64,000 nt of DNA from Nocardioides jiangsuensis (GTDB lineage: Bacteria; Actinomycetota; Actinomycetes; Propionibacteriales; Nocardioidaceae): positions 1 through 64,000 of the forward strand of contig NZ_JAIEZQ010000003.1 of assembly GCF_019679455.1 (NCBI RefSeq), in the 5' to 3' direction. The position numbers and the translations under genes are program-made. Position 1 is the first letter of the stretch. The number at the start of each line of letters is the position of its first letter. Shown here piece after piece: positions 26,863 to 34,916 of the stretch. The notes under the pieces are model-generated. The model was given only the letters and a program-made list of their open reading frames with translations, was not told the origin of the DNA and ran no database searches.

Positions 26863-28064
26863 GGCTGCCTCACTTCGATGCTGCCGACGACCAGGTCCAT
26901 CTTGAGCTCGATCTCCGGGGCGTCGGCTCCGCCGTCGATCTCGCGCTGCACGTGTACGTTGGTGCCGTCGAACACCTCGCCGTCGATGTTCGCCTCGCCG
27001 GCGACCGCGATGTCGGCGTCGACCACCGCGTCCACCCCCTCGGGCAGGACCACGGTGAGGTCACCGGCCCTCGCCTCGACCTCGATGGTCCGGCCCTCGA
27101 GCCGCGCGATGTCGTGGATGTTGCTCATGTCCAGCAGGATGCTGCCGGCCGGGACGAAGTAGCGGTCCTCCACCCGCATCGCGGTGACCGGGTCCTCGAC
27201 GGTCCGGCGGTCCCCGCCGAACCGCGGCTCGGCGACCGAGGCGGCGGCCAGGGCCAGCGCGGCGACGACGCCGAGGAGGATCAGGCCGCCGGCGCGGCCG
27301 ACCCAGGCGCCGAGCACGAGCATCGCGCCGATGACGGTGAGGGCCAGCGCCGGGTACGCCGCGTCGGGGACGTCGGCGCCGGCCACCTCGACGAGGCCGA
27401 GCGTGCCGAGTGCGACCGCCACCAGGGCCAGGGTGACCCAGAACAGCTTCGGTCCGCGGTGCGCCGGGGGAGCCGGCGACGGGTAGGTGGGGCCCGCGGG
27501 CGGCAGCCACGGGGGCGCCGGCGGCTCGGCGCCGAACACGGTGGTGTCGTCGGTGGGCCCGGTGGGCGTGGTGCCACCGGCGCCGGGCGCGATCACACCG
27601 GTCCCACCGGACGGCGGGGGGCTCCCGGCGGGCGGACCCGCAGGGGTCTGGTCGGACATGGGCTTCTCCCGGAAGGTGAGGACGAGCAGGACGACCAGGC
27701 CCACGAGCACCAGCGGCCACGGGAAGCCGAAGCCACCCCAGCTGTCGCCGATGAGCAGCAAGGCCGCGACCACGGCGGCGGCGATGAGCAGCGCGTTGCG
27801 GGTGCTCGGGCTGGTCGAGATCACCGCCTCGTCCTTGCCCTCCTCCGGCACGAGCAGCCAGGCGGCGCCGTACAGCAGGAAGCCTGCGCCGCCGAAGAAG
27901 CAGAGGACGACGAGGATGACGCGGATGACCGTGGGGTCGATGTTCAGGTGCCGGCCGAGGCCGCCCGCGACGCCGGCGATCTTCCGGTCCGTCAGGCTGC
28001 GGCGCAGCTGGCTGTAGTCACGCAGGTGCTCGGTGGCGACCCGCTGCTGGGGTGCTTCTGTCAT
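26859..28064 (-). CDS. PspC-domain membrane protein with C-terminal LiaF-like beta domain
   Basis: This 401-aa protein begins with a PspC domain (LRRSLTDRKIAGVAGGLGRHLNIDP, then a membrane helix ending AAWLLVPEE). More membrane segments follow, interrupted by a Pro/Gly-rich stretch near residues 137-200. The last 120 residues form a beta-rich region (DMSNIHDIARLEGRTIEVEARAG split by short loops) like the LiaF/DUF1707-associated domains found in envelope-stress systems. It is the first gene of the leftward operon, divergent from the PspC-kinase. It probably holds the kinase inactive or reports membrane state; that role is inferred from related systems. Confidence 0.82.
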   Translation of the reverse strand: MTEAPQQRVATEHLRDYSQLRRSLTDRKIAGVAGGLGRHLNIDPTVIRVILVVLCFFGGAGFLLYGAAWLLVPEEGKDEAVISTSPSTRNALLIAAAVVAALLLIGDSWGGFGFPWPLVLVGLVVLLVLTFREKPMSDQTPAGPPAGSPPPSGGTGVIAPGAGGTTPTGPTDDTTVFGAEPPAPPWLPPAGPTYPSPAPPAHRGPKLFWVTLALVAVALGTLGLVEVAGADVPDAAYPALALTVIGAMLVLGAWVGRAGGLILLGVVAALALAAASVAEPRFGGDRRTVEDPVTAMRVEDRYFVPAGSILLDMSNIHDIARLEGRTIEVEARAGDLTVVLPEGVDAVVDADIAVAGEANIDGEVFDGTNVHVQREIDGGADAPEIELKMDLVVGSIEVRQP

Positions 28065-28110
28065 GCCTCGATCCTGCGCCCTCGCGGGGTGTCGGCACTA
28101 TGGGGGAGAG

Positions 28111-28185
28111 CCCTGGTTCAGGGAGCCGTTCGACCCCTGTCGCGGGCGGTGCGGGTCAGGGTGGTTCTCAGGGTCGTGTCAGGGT
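28111..28185. promoter_or_regulatory. TCAGGGT repeats in the divergent PspC/kinase promoter region
   Basis: Three direct copies of TCAGGGT lie at 28156-28162, 28168-28174 and 28179-28185, 11-12 bases apart, about one helical turn. A related palindrome, CCCTGGTTCAGGG, is at 28111-28123. Together they look like binding boxes for the LuxR-type response regulator encoded next door, placed to act on both directions. Confidence 0.5.
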
Positions 28186-28233
28186 CGAAACTCATGGTCG
28201 GTGCTGACCCGCTGTGTGACGATTGAGGCGACC

Positions 28234-29523
28234 ATGAAGCCACAGCACAGTGCCGCCACGGCGGCCGCGACCTACCAGCCCCGCCGGGCCACCCGGAGCA
28301 CCGGAGACCGCCTGCTCGGCGGGGTGTGCGCCGGCCTCGCCGACCACCTGGGCGTGGACGTGATGCTGGTCCGCGGCGCCTTCGTGGTCGCCTCGGCGCT
28401 CGGCGGGCTCGGCGTGGCGGTGTACGCCGGCCTCTGGATGATCCTGCCCACCGACGCCCGGTTCGCCGCGGCCGCTCCCGGGCTGGAGGCGGCCTCGCGC
28501 CAGGGCCGGCGGCCGACCACCGCGTCCCGGCTCGAGGACGTCGGTCCGCTCGTCGCGCTGGCGGCCGTCGCGCTCGGTGTGGTCGTCCTGGTGCAGAGCG
28601 TCGTCGGCAGCACCGTGCTGTTCTGGCCCCTGCTGCTCGGCCTGCTCGGCCTGGCCGTGCTGTGGCGCCAGGCCGACGAGGCGCAGCGCGAGCGCTGGGC
28701 GGACGCGACCGGGCGGATCGACCCGCTGCGCGCCGTCGTCGGCCGCGGGGGAGTGGCGTCGTGGGCCCGGCTCGCCGCGGGGGTCGGGCTGCTGCTGTCG
28801 GCGCTCGTGCTGTTCGCCGCGCAGAGCGGCCAGGCCGGCGTCGCCCGCGAGGTGCTGGTCGCCGGGGCGCTCGGCGTGGCCGGCCTCGCCCTCACCGTGG
28901 GCCCGTGGCTGTTCCGGCTCGCCGGCGACCTCTCCGAGGAGCGCGCGGAGCGGGTGCGCAGCCAGGAGCGGGCGGACGTGGCCGCGCACCTGCACGACTC
29001 GGTGCTCCAGACGCTGGCGCTGATCCAGAAGCACGCCGACGACGGCCGCACGGTGACCCGGATCGCCCGGGCGCAGGAGCGCGATCTGCGGACCTGGCTG
29101 TACGGCGACGTGGATGCGGCGGACACCTCCGTCGCGGGCGCCCTGCGCCGGGCCGCCGCCGAGGTCGAGGACGCGCACGGCGTGCCGGTCGAGGTGGTGA
29201 CCGTCGGCGACGTACCCCTCGGGGAGCGGGCGCGGCCGCTGGTGCTCGCCGCGCGCGAGGCGATGGTGAATGCCGCGCGGCACTCGGGCGCCGCGCAGGT
29301 CGACGTCTACGCCGAGGCGGGGCCGACCACCCTGGAGGTCTTCGTCCGCGACCGCGGCGTCGGGTTCGACCGCGGGGCGGTCCCCGGCGACCGCCTCGGG
29401 GTGCGCAACAGCATCGAGGACAGGATGCTCCGACACGGCGGGAACGCCGACGTACGCACGGCGCCGGGCGAGGGCACCGAGGTGCACCTGTCGATGACCA
29501 CGAGGAACGAGGAGAGCCGATGA
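28234..29523 (+). CDS. PspC-domain sensor histidine kinase
   Basis: This 429-aa membrane sensor kinase starts at the ATG at 28234, with GAGG six bases upstream. The PspC domain comes first (STGDRLLGGVCAGLADHLGVD), then several membrane helices to about residue 230. The kinase part is of the NarL-partner type: the phosphorylated histidine lies in VAAHLHDSVLQTLALI, and the ATPase domain has LAAREAMVNAARHSG and DRGVGFD. Its stop overlaps the response regulator start (ATGA). The divergent operon encodes two more PspC proteins, so the set probably forms one envelope-stress system like other actinobacterial PspC-kinase systems. Confidence 0.92.
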   Translation: MKPQHSAATAAATYQPRRATRSTGDRLLGGVCAGLADHLGVDVMLVRGAFVVASALGGLGVAVYAGLWMILPTDARFAAAAPGLEAASRQGRRPTTASRLEDVGPLVALAAVALGVVVLVQSVVGSTVLFWPLLLGLLGLAVLWRQADEAQRERWADATGRIDPLRAVVGRGGVASWARLAAGVGLLLSALVLFAAQSGQAGVAREVLVAGALGVAGLALTVGPWLFRLAGDLSEERAERVRSQERADVAAHLHDSVLQTLALIQKHADDGRTVTRIARAQERDLRTWLYGDVDAADTSVAGALRRAAAEVEDAHGVPVEVVTVGDVPLGERARPLVLAAREAMVNAARHSGAAQVDVYAEAGPTTLEVFVRDRGVGFDRGAVPGDRLGVRNSIEDRMLRHGGNADVRTAPGEGTEVHLSMTTRNEESR

Positions 29524-30173
29524 CCACGCCCGAGGGACGACGCACCGTGGTGATCGTCGACGACCACGCGATGTTCCGGACCGGGGTCCGCGCCGAGCTC
29601 GCCGACCACGTCGAGGTGCTGGGGGAGGCGGCCGACGTGGACACCGCGGTGGGCGCCGTGCTCGCGCTCCGCCCGGACGTGGTGCTGCTCGACGTGCACC
29701 TGCCCGGCGGCGGCGGGGTCGAGGTGATGCGCCGGGTGGCCACCCGGGTGCCGGAGACCCGGTTCCTCGCGCTGAGCGTCTCCGACGCCGCCGAGGACGT
29801 GATCGGGACGATCCGCGGGGGAGCCCGTGGCTACGTCACCAAGACCATCACCGGTCCCGAGCTGGTCAGCGCGATCGACCGGGTCGCCGACGGGGACGCG
29901 GTGTTCTCACCCCGGCTGGCCGGGTTCGTGCTCGACGCGTTCGCCGGCTCGATCGCGGTGGCGCAGGTCGACGAGGACCTCGACCGGCTCACCGAGCGGG
30001 AGCGCGAGGTGATGCGGCTGATCGCCCGCGGCTACGCGTACAAGGAGGTCGCCGGGGAGCTGTTCATCTCGGTGAAGACCGTGGAGACCCACGTGTCGAG
30101 CGTGCTGCGCAAGCTCCAGCTGTCCTCACGGCACGAGCTGACCCGGTGGGCGTCGGAGCGCCGCCTCCTCTGA
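29520..30173 (+). CDS. LuxR/NarL-type response regulator
   Basis: This 217-aa transcription factor is the partner of the PspC-kinase. The receiver domain has VIVDDHAMFRTG, the phosphorylated Asp in VVLLDVHLPGG and Lys in YVTKTI. The C-terminal LuxR helix-turn-helix is LTEREREVMRLIARGYAYKE followed by SVKTVETHVSSVLRKL. The start overlaps the kinase stop. Likely targets are its own divergent promoter region, which carries repeated TCAGGGT boxes. Confidence 0.93.
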   Translation: MTTPEGRRTVVIVDDHAMFRTGVRAELADHVEVLGEAADVDTAVGAVLALRPDVVLLDVHLPGGGGVEVMRRVATRVPETRFLALSVSDAAEDVIGTIRGGARGYVTKTITGPELVSAIDRVADGDAVFSPRLAGFVLDAFAGSIAVAQVDEDLDRLTEREREVMRLIARGYAYKEVAGELFISVKTVETHVSSVLRKLQLSSRHELTRWASERRLL

Positions 30174-30222
30174 TCCCGGTCGCGTCCTGCGAGGCGTCCG
30201 TCGTGCCCTCGAGCGAATCGCC

Positions 30223-30228
30223 TAGATT
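30223..30228 (+). promoter_or_regulatory. -10-like hexamer, probable leaderless start
   Basis: TAGATT lies six bases before the ATG at 30235 and no ribosome site is visible. A transcript from this box would begin at or next to the start codon. Confidence 0.45.
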
Positions 30229-30234
30229 GTGCGC

Positions 30235-30591
30235 ATGGAAACCCTGCGGCTGGTGCTCCTCTTCCTCCACCTCGTCGGCTTCGCCTCGCTCTTCGGCGGC
30301 CTGTTCGTGCAGATCAAGGCGGAGCCGCGCGTGGTCAACAACGCCGTGCTGCACGGCGCGCTGACCGCGCTGGTCACCGGGCTGCTGCTCGTCGGCGTGC
30401 TCGAGGGCTCCGACGAGACGGTGAACAACGTCAAGATCGGCGTCAAGCTGGCCGTCGCGCTCGTGGTGACCGTGCTCGCCGTGGCGAACCGCAAGAAGAC
30501 GTCGCTCCCCGGTGGCCTGTACCTCGGGATGATGCTGCTCACCCTGCTCAACGTCGGCCTCGCCGTGTTCTGGGCTCCCGTCCACGGCTGA
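30235..30591 (+). CDS. Small four-helix membrane protein
   Basis: This is a 118-aa integral membrane protein with about four hydrophobic segments and very few soluble residues. Local features are LLFLHLVGFASLFGGLFVQ at the start, KIGVKLAVALVV and a late LLTLLNVGLAVFW. It resembles short actinobacterial integral membrane proteins of unknown function. It is a single gene between the response regulator and uvrD. The start follows a -10-like box directly, suggesting a leaderless message. Confidence 0.75.
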   Translation: METLRLVLLFLHLVGFASLFGGLFVQIKAEPRVVNNAVLHGALTALVTGLLLVGVLEGSDETVNNVKIGVKLAVALVVTVLAVANRKKTSLPGGLYLGMMLLTLLNVGLAVFWAPVHG

Positions 30592-30674
30592 GCCGTCCCA
30601 GGGCACGCCCCGGGGCGTCCGGGACGCCGCGGCGCTGCCACGCTGTCGGCGCCGGGACGTAGGCTGGTCGCGAC

Positions 30675-33098
30675 ATGAGTGCGCTGTTCCCCATCCCCCA
30701 GGCCGTCGACCCCACCTCCTCGCAGGACACCCCGCACCCGGGACAGGGGCGGGGCCGCCGTACCCCTTCCCCCGAGGAGCTGCTCGACGGGCTCAACGAA
30801 CCGCAGCGCGCCGCGGTGGTGCACGCCGGCTCGCCGCTGCTGGTCGTGGCGGGCGCGGGTTCGGGCAAGACGCGGGTGCTGACCCGGCGGATCGCGTGGC
30901 TGATCTCGGAGCGCAAGGCGCACCCCGGCTCGATCCTCGCGATCACGTTCACCAACAAGGCCGCCGCGGAGATGCGCGAGCGCGTCGAGGACCTCGTCGG
31001 CCGCCGCGCCCGGATCATGTGGGTCTCGACCTTCCACTCCGCGTGCGTGCGCATCCTGCGCAAGGAGATCGACAAGTTCGGCTACAAGTCGTCGTTCTCC
31101 ATCTACGACGCCGCCGACTCCAAGCGGCTCATGACGCTGGTGCTGCGCGACCTCGACCTCGACCCGAAGCGTTACCAGCCGCGCGCGGTGCTCAACTGGG
31201 TCTCGACCCAGAAGAACGAGCTGGTCGACGAGGAGAAGGCGACGGCGAACGCCAAGAACCACCTCGAGGAGACGTACGCCGAGGCCTACACGATCTACCA
31301 GCGGCGGCTGCGCGAGGCGAACGCCCTCGACTTCGACGACCTGATCATGACCACGGTGCACCTGCTGCAGGCCTTCCCGGAGGTGCGCGAGACCTACCGC
31401 CGGCGCTTCCGGCACGTGCTCGTCGACGAGTACCAGGACACCAACCACGCGCAGTACGCCCTCGTCCGGGAGCTGTGCGCCGACGAGCCGGGCGCGGAGA
31501 CCGGTGGCGCCGACCGGGTCGAGCCCTCGGAGCTGATGGTGGTCGGTGACGCCGACCAGTCGATCTACGCGTTCCGCGGCGCGAACATCCGCAACATCCT
31601 CCAGTTCGAGGAGGACTTCCCGAACGCGCGCTCCATCCTGCTCGAGCAGAACTACCGCTCGACGCAGACCATCCTCAACGCGGCGAACTCCGTGATCAGC
31701 CGCAACAAGGGGCGCAAGCCGAAGAACCTGTGGTCCGACGCCGGCGACGGCGACAAGATCACCGGGTACGTCGCCGACGACGAGCACGACGAGGCCCGCT
31801 TCGTCTCCGAGGAGATCGACAAGCTCACCGACGCGGCCAAGGCGAAGCCCGGCGACGTCGCGGTGTTCTACCGGACCAACGCGCAGTCCCGTGTGTTCGA
31901 AGAGGTCTTCATCCGGGTCGGCATGCCCTACAAGGTCGTCGGCGGGGTGCGCTTCTACGAGCGCAAGGAGGTCCGCGACGCGCTGGCCTACCTGCGGATG
32001 CTCGTGAACCCGGCCGACGAGATCTCGCTGCGCCGGATCCTCAACGTCCCCAAGCGGGGCATCGGCGACCGGGCCGAGGCCTGCGTCGAGGCGCTCGCCC
32101 AGCGCGAACGGCTCACCTTCTGGGACGCGCTGCGCCGCGCGGAGGAGGCGCCGGGCATCGCCAGCCGCTCGCTCAACAGCATCCGGGCGTTCGTCGACAT
32201 GGTCGACGAGCTGCAGTCGATGGTCGACGCGGGGGAGCGGGCGGACGTCGTCCTCGAGCAGGTGCTCGCCCGCAGCGGCTACCTCAAGGAGCTCGAGGAC
32301 TCCGACGACCCGCAGGACGAGACCCGCGTGGAGAACCTCGCCGAGCTCGTCGCGGTGGCCCGCGAGTTCGCCGACGAGCCCGTGTCGGGCCCCTCGGTCG
32401 ACCCGGCCGACACCGACGCGCCGCCGCCCGGGCTCGGCGACTTCCTGGAACGGGTCGCGCTGGTGGCCGACTCCGACCAGATCCCCGACCAGCCCGAGGG
32501 CGGCGACGACAACGGCGTGGTCACCCTGATGACCCTGCACACCGCGAAGGGCCTGGAGTTCCCGGTGGTCTTCCTGACCGGGCTCGAGGACGGCGTGTTC
32601 CCGCACATGCGCTCGCTCGGGGACCAGACCGAGCTCGAGGAGGAGCGCCGGCTGGCGTACGTCGGTCTCACCCGGGCCCGGGAGCGGCTCTACGTGTCAC
32701 GGGCCGTCGTCCGCTCGGCCTGGGGTGCGCCCGCGCACAACCCGGCGTCGCGGTTCGTCGACGAGCTGCCGGTGGACCTCGTGGACTGGCGCCGTACCGA
32801 GGCCGCACAGACCTCGTGGAACCGGCCGGTCATGCCGTCGCTCCCGCAGCGCAACGCCGGCGGCGTGACCCGGAGGTTCGGCACCGCCGCGATCCGGGCC
32901 GACTCCGCCGCGAAGGCGAAGGGCACGCGCGAGATCCCCTCGCTCGACCCGGGCGACCGGGTGCTGCACGACAGCTTCGGCATGGGCACCGTGGTGTCCC
33001 TCGACGGCGCCGGAGACAACGCGGTGGCCTCGATCGACTTCGGCTCCGAGGGCGTCAAGCGGCTGCTGCTGCGCTACGCACCGGTCGAGAAGCTCTGA
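30675..33098 (+). CDS. pcrA: ATP-dependent DNA helicase UvrD/PcrA
   Basis: This is a superfamily 1A 3'-5' helicase for DNA repair and plasmid or phage rolling-circle replication, 807 aa. Motif I (Walker A) is GAGSGKT at residues 60-66. Motif Ia TFTNKAAAEM, motif II (Walker B region) VLVDEYQDTN, motif III GDADQSIYAFRGA, motif IV QNYRST, motif V TLHTAKGLEF and motif VI VGLTRARERLYV are all present. The C-terminal tail ends in the small tudor-like domain (LDPGDRVLHDSFGMGTV) that in PcrA binds RNA polymerase. TAGGCT lies nine bases before the start. Confidence 0.96.
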   Translation: MSALFPIPQAVDPTSSQDTPHPGQGRGRRTPSPEELLDGLNEPQRAAVVHAGSPLLVVAGAGSGKTRVLTRRIAWLISERKAHPGSILAITFTNKAAAEMRERVEDLVGRRARIMWVSTFHSACVRILRKEIDKFGYKSSFSIYDAADSKRLMTLVLRDLDLDPKRYQPRAVLNWVSTQKNELVDEEKATANAKNHLEETYAEAYTIYQRRLREANALDFDDLIMTTVHLLQAFPEVRETYRRRFRHVLVDEYQDTNHAQYALVRELCADEPGAETGGADRVEPSELMVVGDADQSIYAFRGANIRNILQFEEDFPNARSILLEQNYRSTQTILNAANSVISRNKGRKPKNLWSDAGDGDKITGYVADDEHDEARFVSEEIDKLTDAAKAKPGDVAVFYRTNAQSRVFEEVFIRVGMPYKVVGGVRFYERKEVRDALAYLRMLVNPADEISLRRILNVPKRGIGDRAEACVEALAQRERLTFWDALRRAEEAPGIASRSLNSIRAFVDMVDELQSMVDAGERADVVLEQVLARSGYLKELEDSDDPQDETRVENLAELVAVAREFADEPVSGPSVDPADTDAPPPGLGDFLERVALVADSDQIPDQPEGGDDNGVVTLMTLHTAKGLEFPVVFLTGLEDGVFPHMRSLGDQTELEEERRLAYVGLTRARERLYVSRAVVRSAWGAPAHNPASRFVDELPVDLVDWRRTEAAQTSWNRPVMPSLPQRNAGGVTRRFGTAAIRADSAAKAKGTREIPSLDPGDRVLHDSFGMGTVVSLDGAGDNAVASIDFGSEGVKRLLLRYAPVEKL

Positions 33099-33166
33099 CC
33101 GCAGCCCACGGCAGGGGGCCCACCCGGCAGGACGGCGGGCCGGGGACCCGCTCGGGACCCGGCAGG

Positions 33167-34246
33167 TCAGGGCTGGAGGCCGTGCGCGACCAGCGCGGCG
33201 TACGGGTCGACCGCGTCGCCGGCGCCCGGACGGACCTCGAGGTGGAGGTGCGAGCCGGTCGAGTTGCCGGTGGAGCCCACGGTGCCGATCTGGTCACCGC
33301 CGTTGACGGTGTCGCCGGGGGAGACGTTGAACGAGGTGAGGTGGCAGTACCACGTCTCGGTGCCGTCCTCGTGGGTCAGCACGATGCGGTTGCCGTAGGC
33401 GCCGGCCCAGTCGGTCGAGGTGACCGTGGCGTTGGCGACCGCCATCACCGGGGTGCCGGACGGCGCGGCGAAGTCGAGGCCGGTGTGCGTGCTCGCCCAC
33501 AGGCCGCTGGAGTAGCCGAACTGCGCGGTGAGCGTGTAGCCGGAGACCGGCAGCGACCAGGCGTTGGCGGCGATCTTGCTGGCCTGCTTCTCGGCGCTCG
33601 CGGCGAGCTGGGCGAGGGCGGCGTTGCGCTCCTCGGCCTGAGCCTCGGCTGCGGCCTGGAGCTCCTCGGCGGCGGCGTCCTCGAGCGCCTCGCGCTGGGA
33701 GTCGCGGCTGACCGCGCGCTCCCGGACGTCGGCGGTGTTGCTGGAGAGGTCCGCGCTGGTGCCGGTGAGGGCGGAGGCGTGGGTGTAGAGCTTGGGGGCG
33801 GTCGTCGCCGTGGCGGTGATCTCCTCCTCGGCGCCGCTGCCGATCGTCACCGCGCCGGTGGCGGCCAGCAGCAGGGCGGCCGCGCCCACCGCGGTGGGCG
33901 CGGAGGGGAGCAGCGGGAACAGAGCCTTGCGCCCACCGACGTGGGGGCCCTGGGAGATCTTGGCCGTCGGCCGCGGGGCCTGGCGGGCCGGCCGCTCGAA
34001 CGCGCTCGCGGCGGGGGCAGGAGTCTGGGGGGCCTGCGGGGTGGGGGCGTCGGCGGTCTTCTCGACCACGATGGGTGCCACGTGCGGGGGTAGTGAGAGC
34101 GGGGACTGCCTGCGCTGTGCCCGGGTGGGTTTGACGGCCTTGCGCTTGCCTGGCGTGCGGTCGACGCGAGAAGCGGTGTGCTTCTCAGCCCGGTGGTTCG
34201 CCACGAATCGGTTCCAATCGTCGATTGACACGCAGCGCACCACCAT
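33167..34246 (-). CDS. Membrane-anchored M23 peptidase (peptidoglycan endopeptidase)
   Basis: This 359-aa cell-wall peptidase has a long cytoplasmic head, basic and proline-rich, of about 110 residues. A single membrane helix follows (AVGAAALLLAATGAVTIGSG). Outside is an Ala/Glu-rich coiled coil of about 50 residues and a C-terminal M23 domain. The zinc ligands are in HTGLDFA and HLHLEV, both intact, so it is probably active on peptide cross-bridges. The ATG at 34246 is used; a GTG 15 bases later in frame is possible. It is convergent with uvrD and divergent from the B12-binding gene. I looked upstream for a c-di-AMP switch and did not recognise one. Confidence 0.85.
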   Translation of the reverse strand: MVVRCVSIDDWNRFVANHRAEKHTASRVDRTPGKRKAVKPTRAQRRQSPLSLPPHVAPIVVEKTADAPTPQAPQTPAPAASAFERPARQAPRPTAKISQGPHVGGRKALFPLLPSAPTAVGAAALLLAATGAVTIGSGAEEEITATATTAPKLYTHASALTGTSADLSSNTADVRERAVSRDSQREALEDAAAEELQAAAEAQAEERNAALAQLAASAEKQASKIAANAWSLPVSGYTLTAQFGYSSGLWASTHTGLDFAAPSGTPVMAVANATVTSTDWAGAYGNRIVLTHEDGTETWYCHLTSFNVSPGDTVNGGDQIGTVGSTGNSTGSHLHLEVRPGAGDAVDPYAALVAHGLQP

Positions 34247-34493
34247 AGGGGACAAATGATGGCGATACGCGACGAGTCACACTACATGTGGATCAAGTCA
34301 CACCGACCGGGAGGGTTTGGTCGGCAATCCCCCGGGTACTTTCCAACGTTCCAGGCTGCCCGTGGTTACGGCGCCGAAACACCGGTCTAGTCTGCGACGG
34401 CGCCCGGTCGGTTACTCTGCGCCCAGCACGTGACCGTACTTCTTCCTCGTCTCTGCAGCACGCGCAGAGGGACTTCAAGGTGGTGGCAGCTTC

Positions 34494-34907
34494 ATGGTGG
34501 CTCCGATCCGGATCGTGGTGGCCAAGCCCGGGCTCGACGGGCACGACCGGGGCGCGAAGGTGGTTGCCCGCGCGCTCCGTGACGCCGGCAACGAGGTCAT
34601 CTACACGGGGCTGCACCAGACGCCCGAGCAGATCGTGGAGACCGCGATCCAGGAGGACGCCGACGTGATCGGCCTCTCGGTTCTCTCCGGCGCGCACATG
34701 ACGCTGTTCAAGAAGGTCGTTGACCTTCTCGAGGCTCGCGACGCCGGCGACATCGTCGTGTTCGGCGGCGGCATCATCCCCGAGGACGACATCCCGCTGC
34801 TCGAGCAGGCCGGGGTCGCCAAGGTGTTCACGCCGGGTGCGACGACGACCGAGATCGTGGCGTGGATCAAGGACAACGTCGCCGACACCTCCGGCGTGGA
34901 CGCCTGA
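34494..34907 (+). CDS. Free-standing cobalamin (B12)-binding protein
   Basis: This 137-aa protein is a single B12-binding Rossmann domain like the C-terminus or small subunit of methylmalonyl-CoA and isobutyryl-CoA mutases. The cobalt-ligating motif D-x-H-x2-G is present in [20 protein letters not shown] and [11 protein letters not shown] complete the cofactor pocket. No mutase catalytic subunit is next to it, so its partner is encoded elsewhere or it acts as a sensor or chaperone. AAGGTGG lies about ten bases before the ATG, and a small hairpin ctctgc/gcagag sits before that. No B12 riboswitch box was recognised. Confidence 0.88.
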   Translation: MVAPIRIVVAKPGLDGHDRGAKVVARALRDAGNEVIYTGLHQTPEQIVETAIQEDADVIGLSVLSGAHMTLFKKVVDLLEARDAGDIVVFGGGIIPEDDIPLLEQAGVAKVFTPGATTTEIVAWIKDNVADTSGVDA

Positions 34908-34916
34908 GCCGCAGGC

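Noticed and set aside
28065-28233. N-terminal extension of the kinase frame back to 28033.
   Set aside because: It overlaps the start of the divergent PspC gene and has no ribosome site. The PspC domain begins just after the ATG at 28234, which has GAGG upstream.
33099-33166. A terminator between uvrD and the M23 peptidase gene.
   Set aside because: The region is rich in gggaccc direct repeats, but I could not define a single convincing stem.
34256-34493. Possible c-di-AMP (ydaO) or cobalamin riboswitch between the M23 peptidase and the B12-binding gene.
   Set aside because: Both would make sense by context, but I could not recognise the conserved boxes of either class on the relevant strand. 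A covariance-model search with the Rfam models for these classes would decide.
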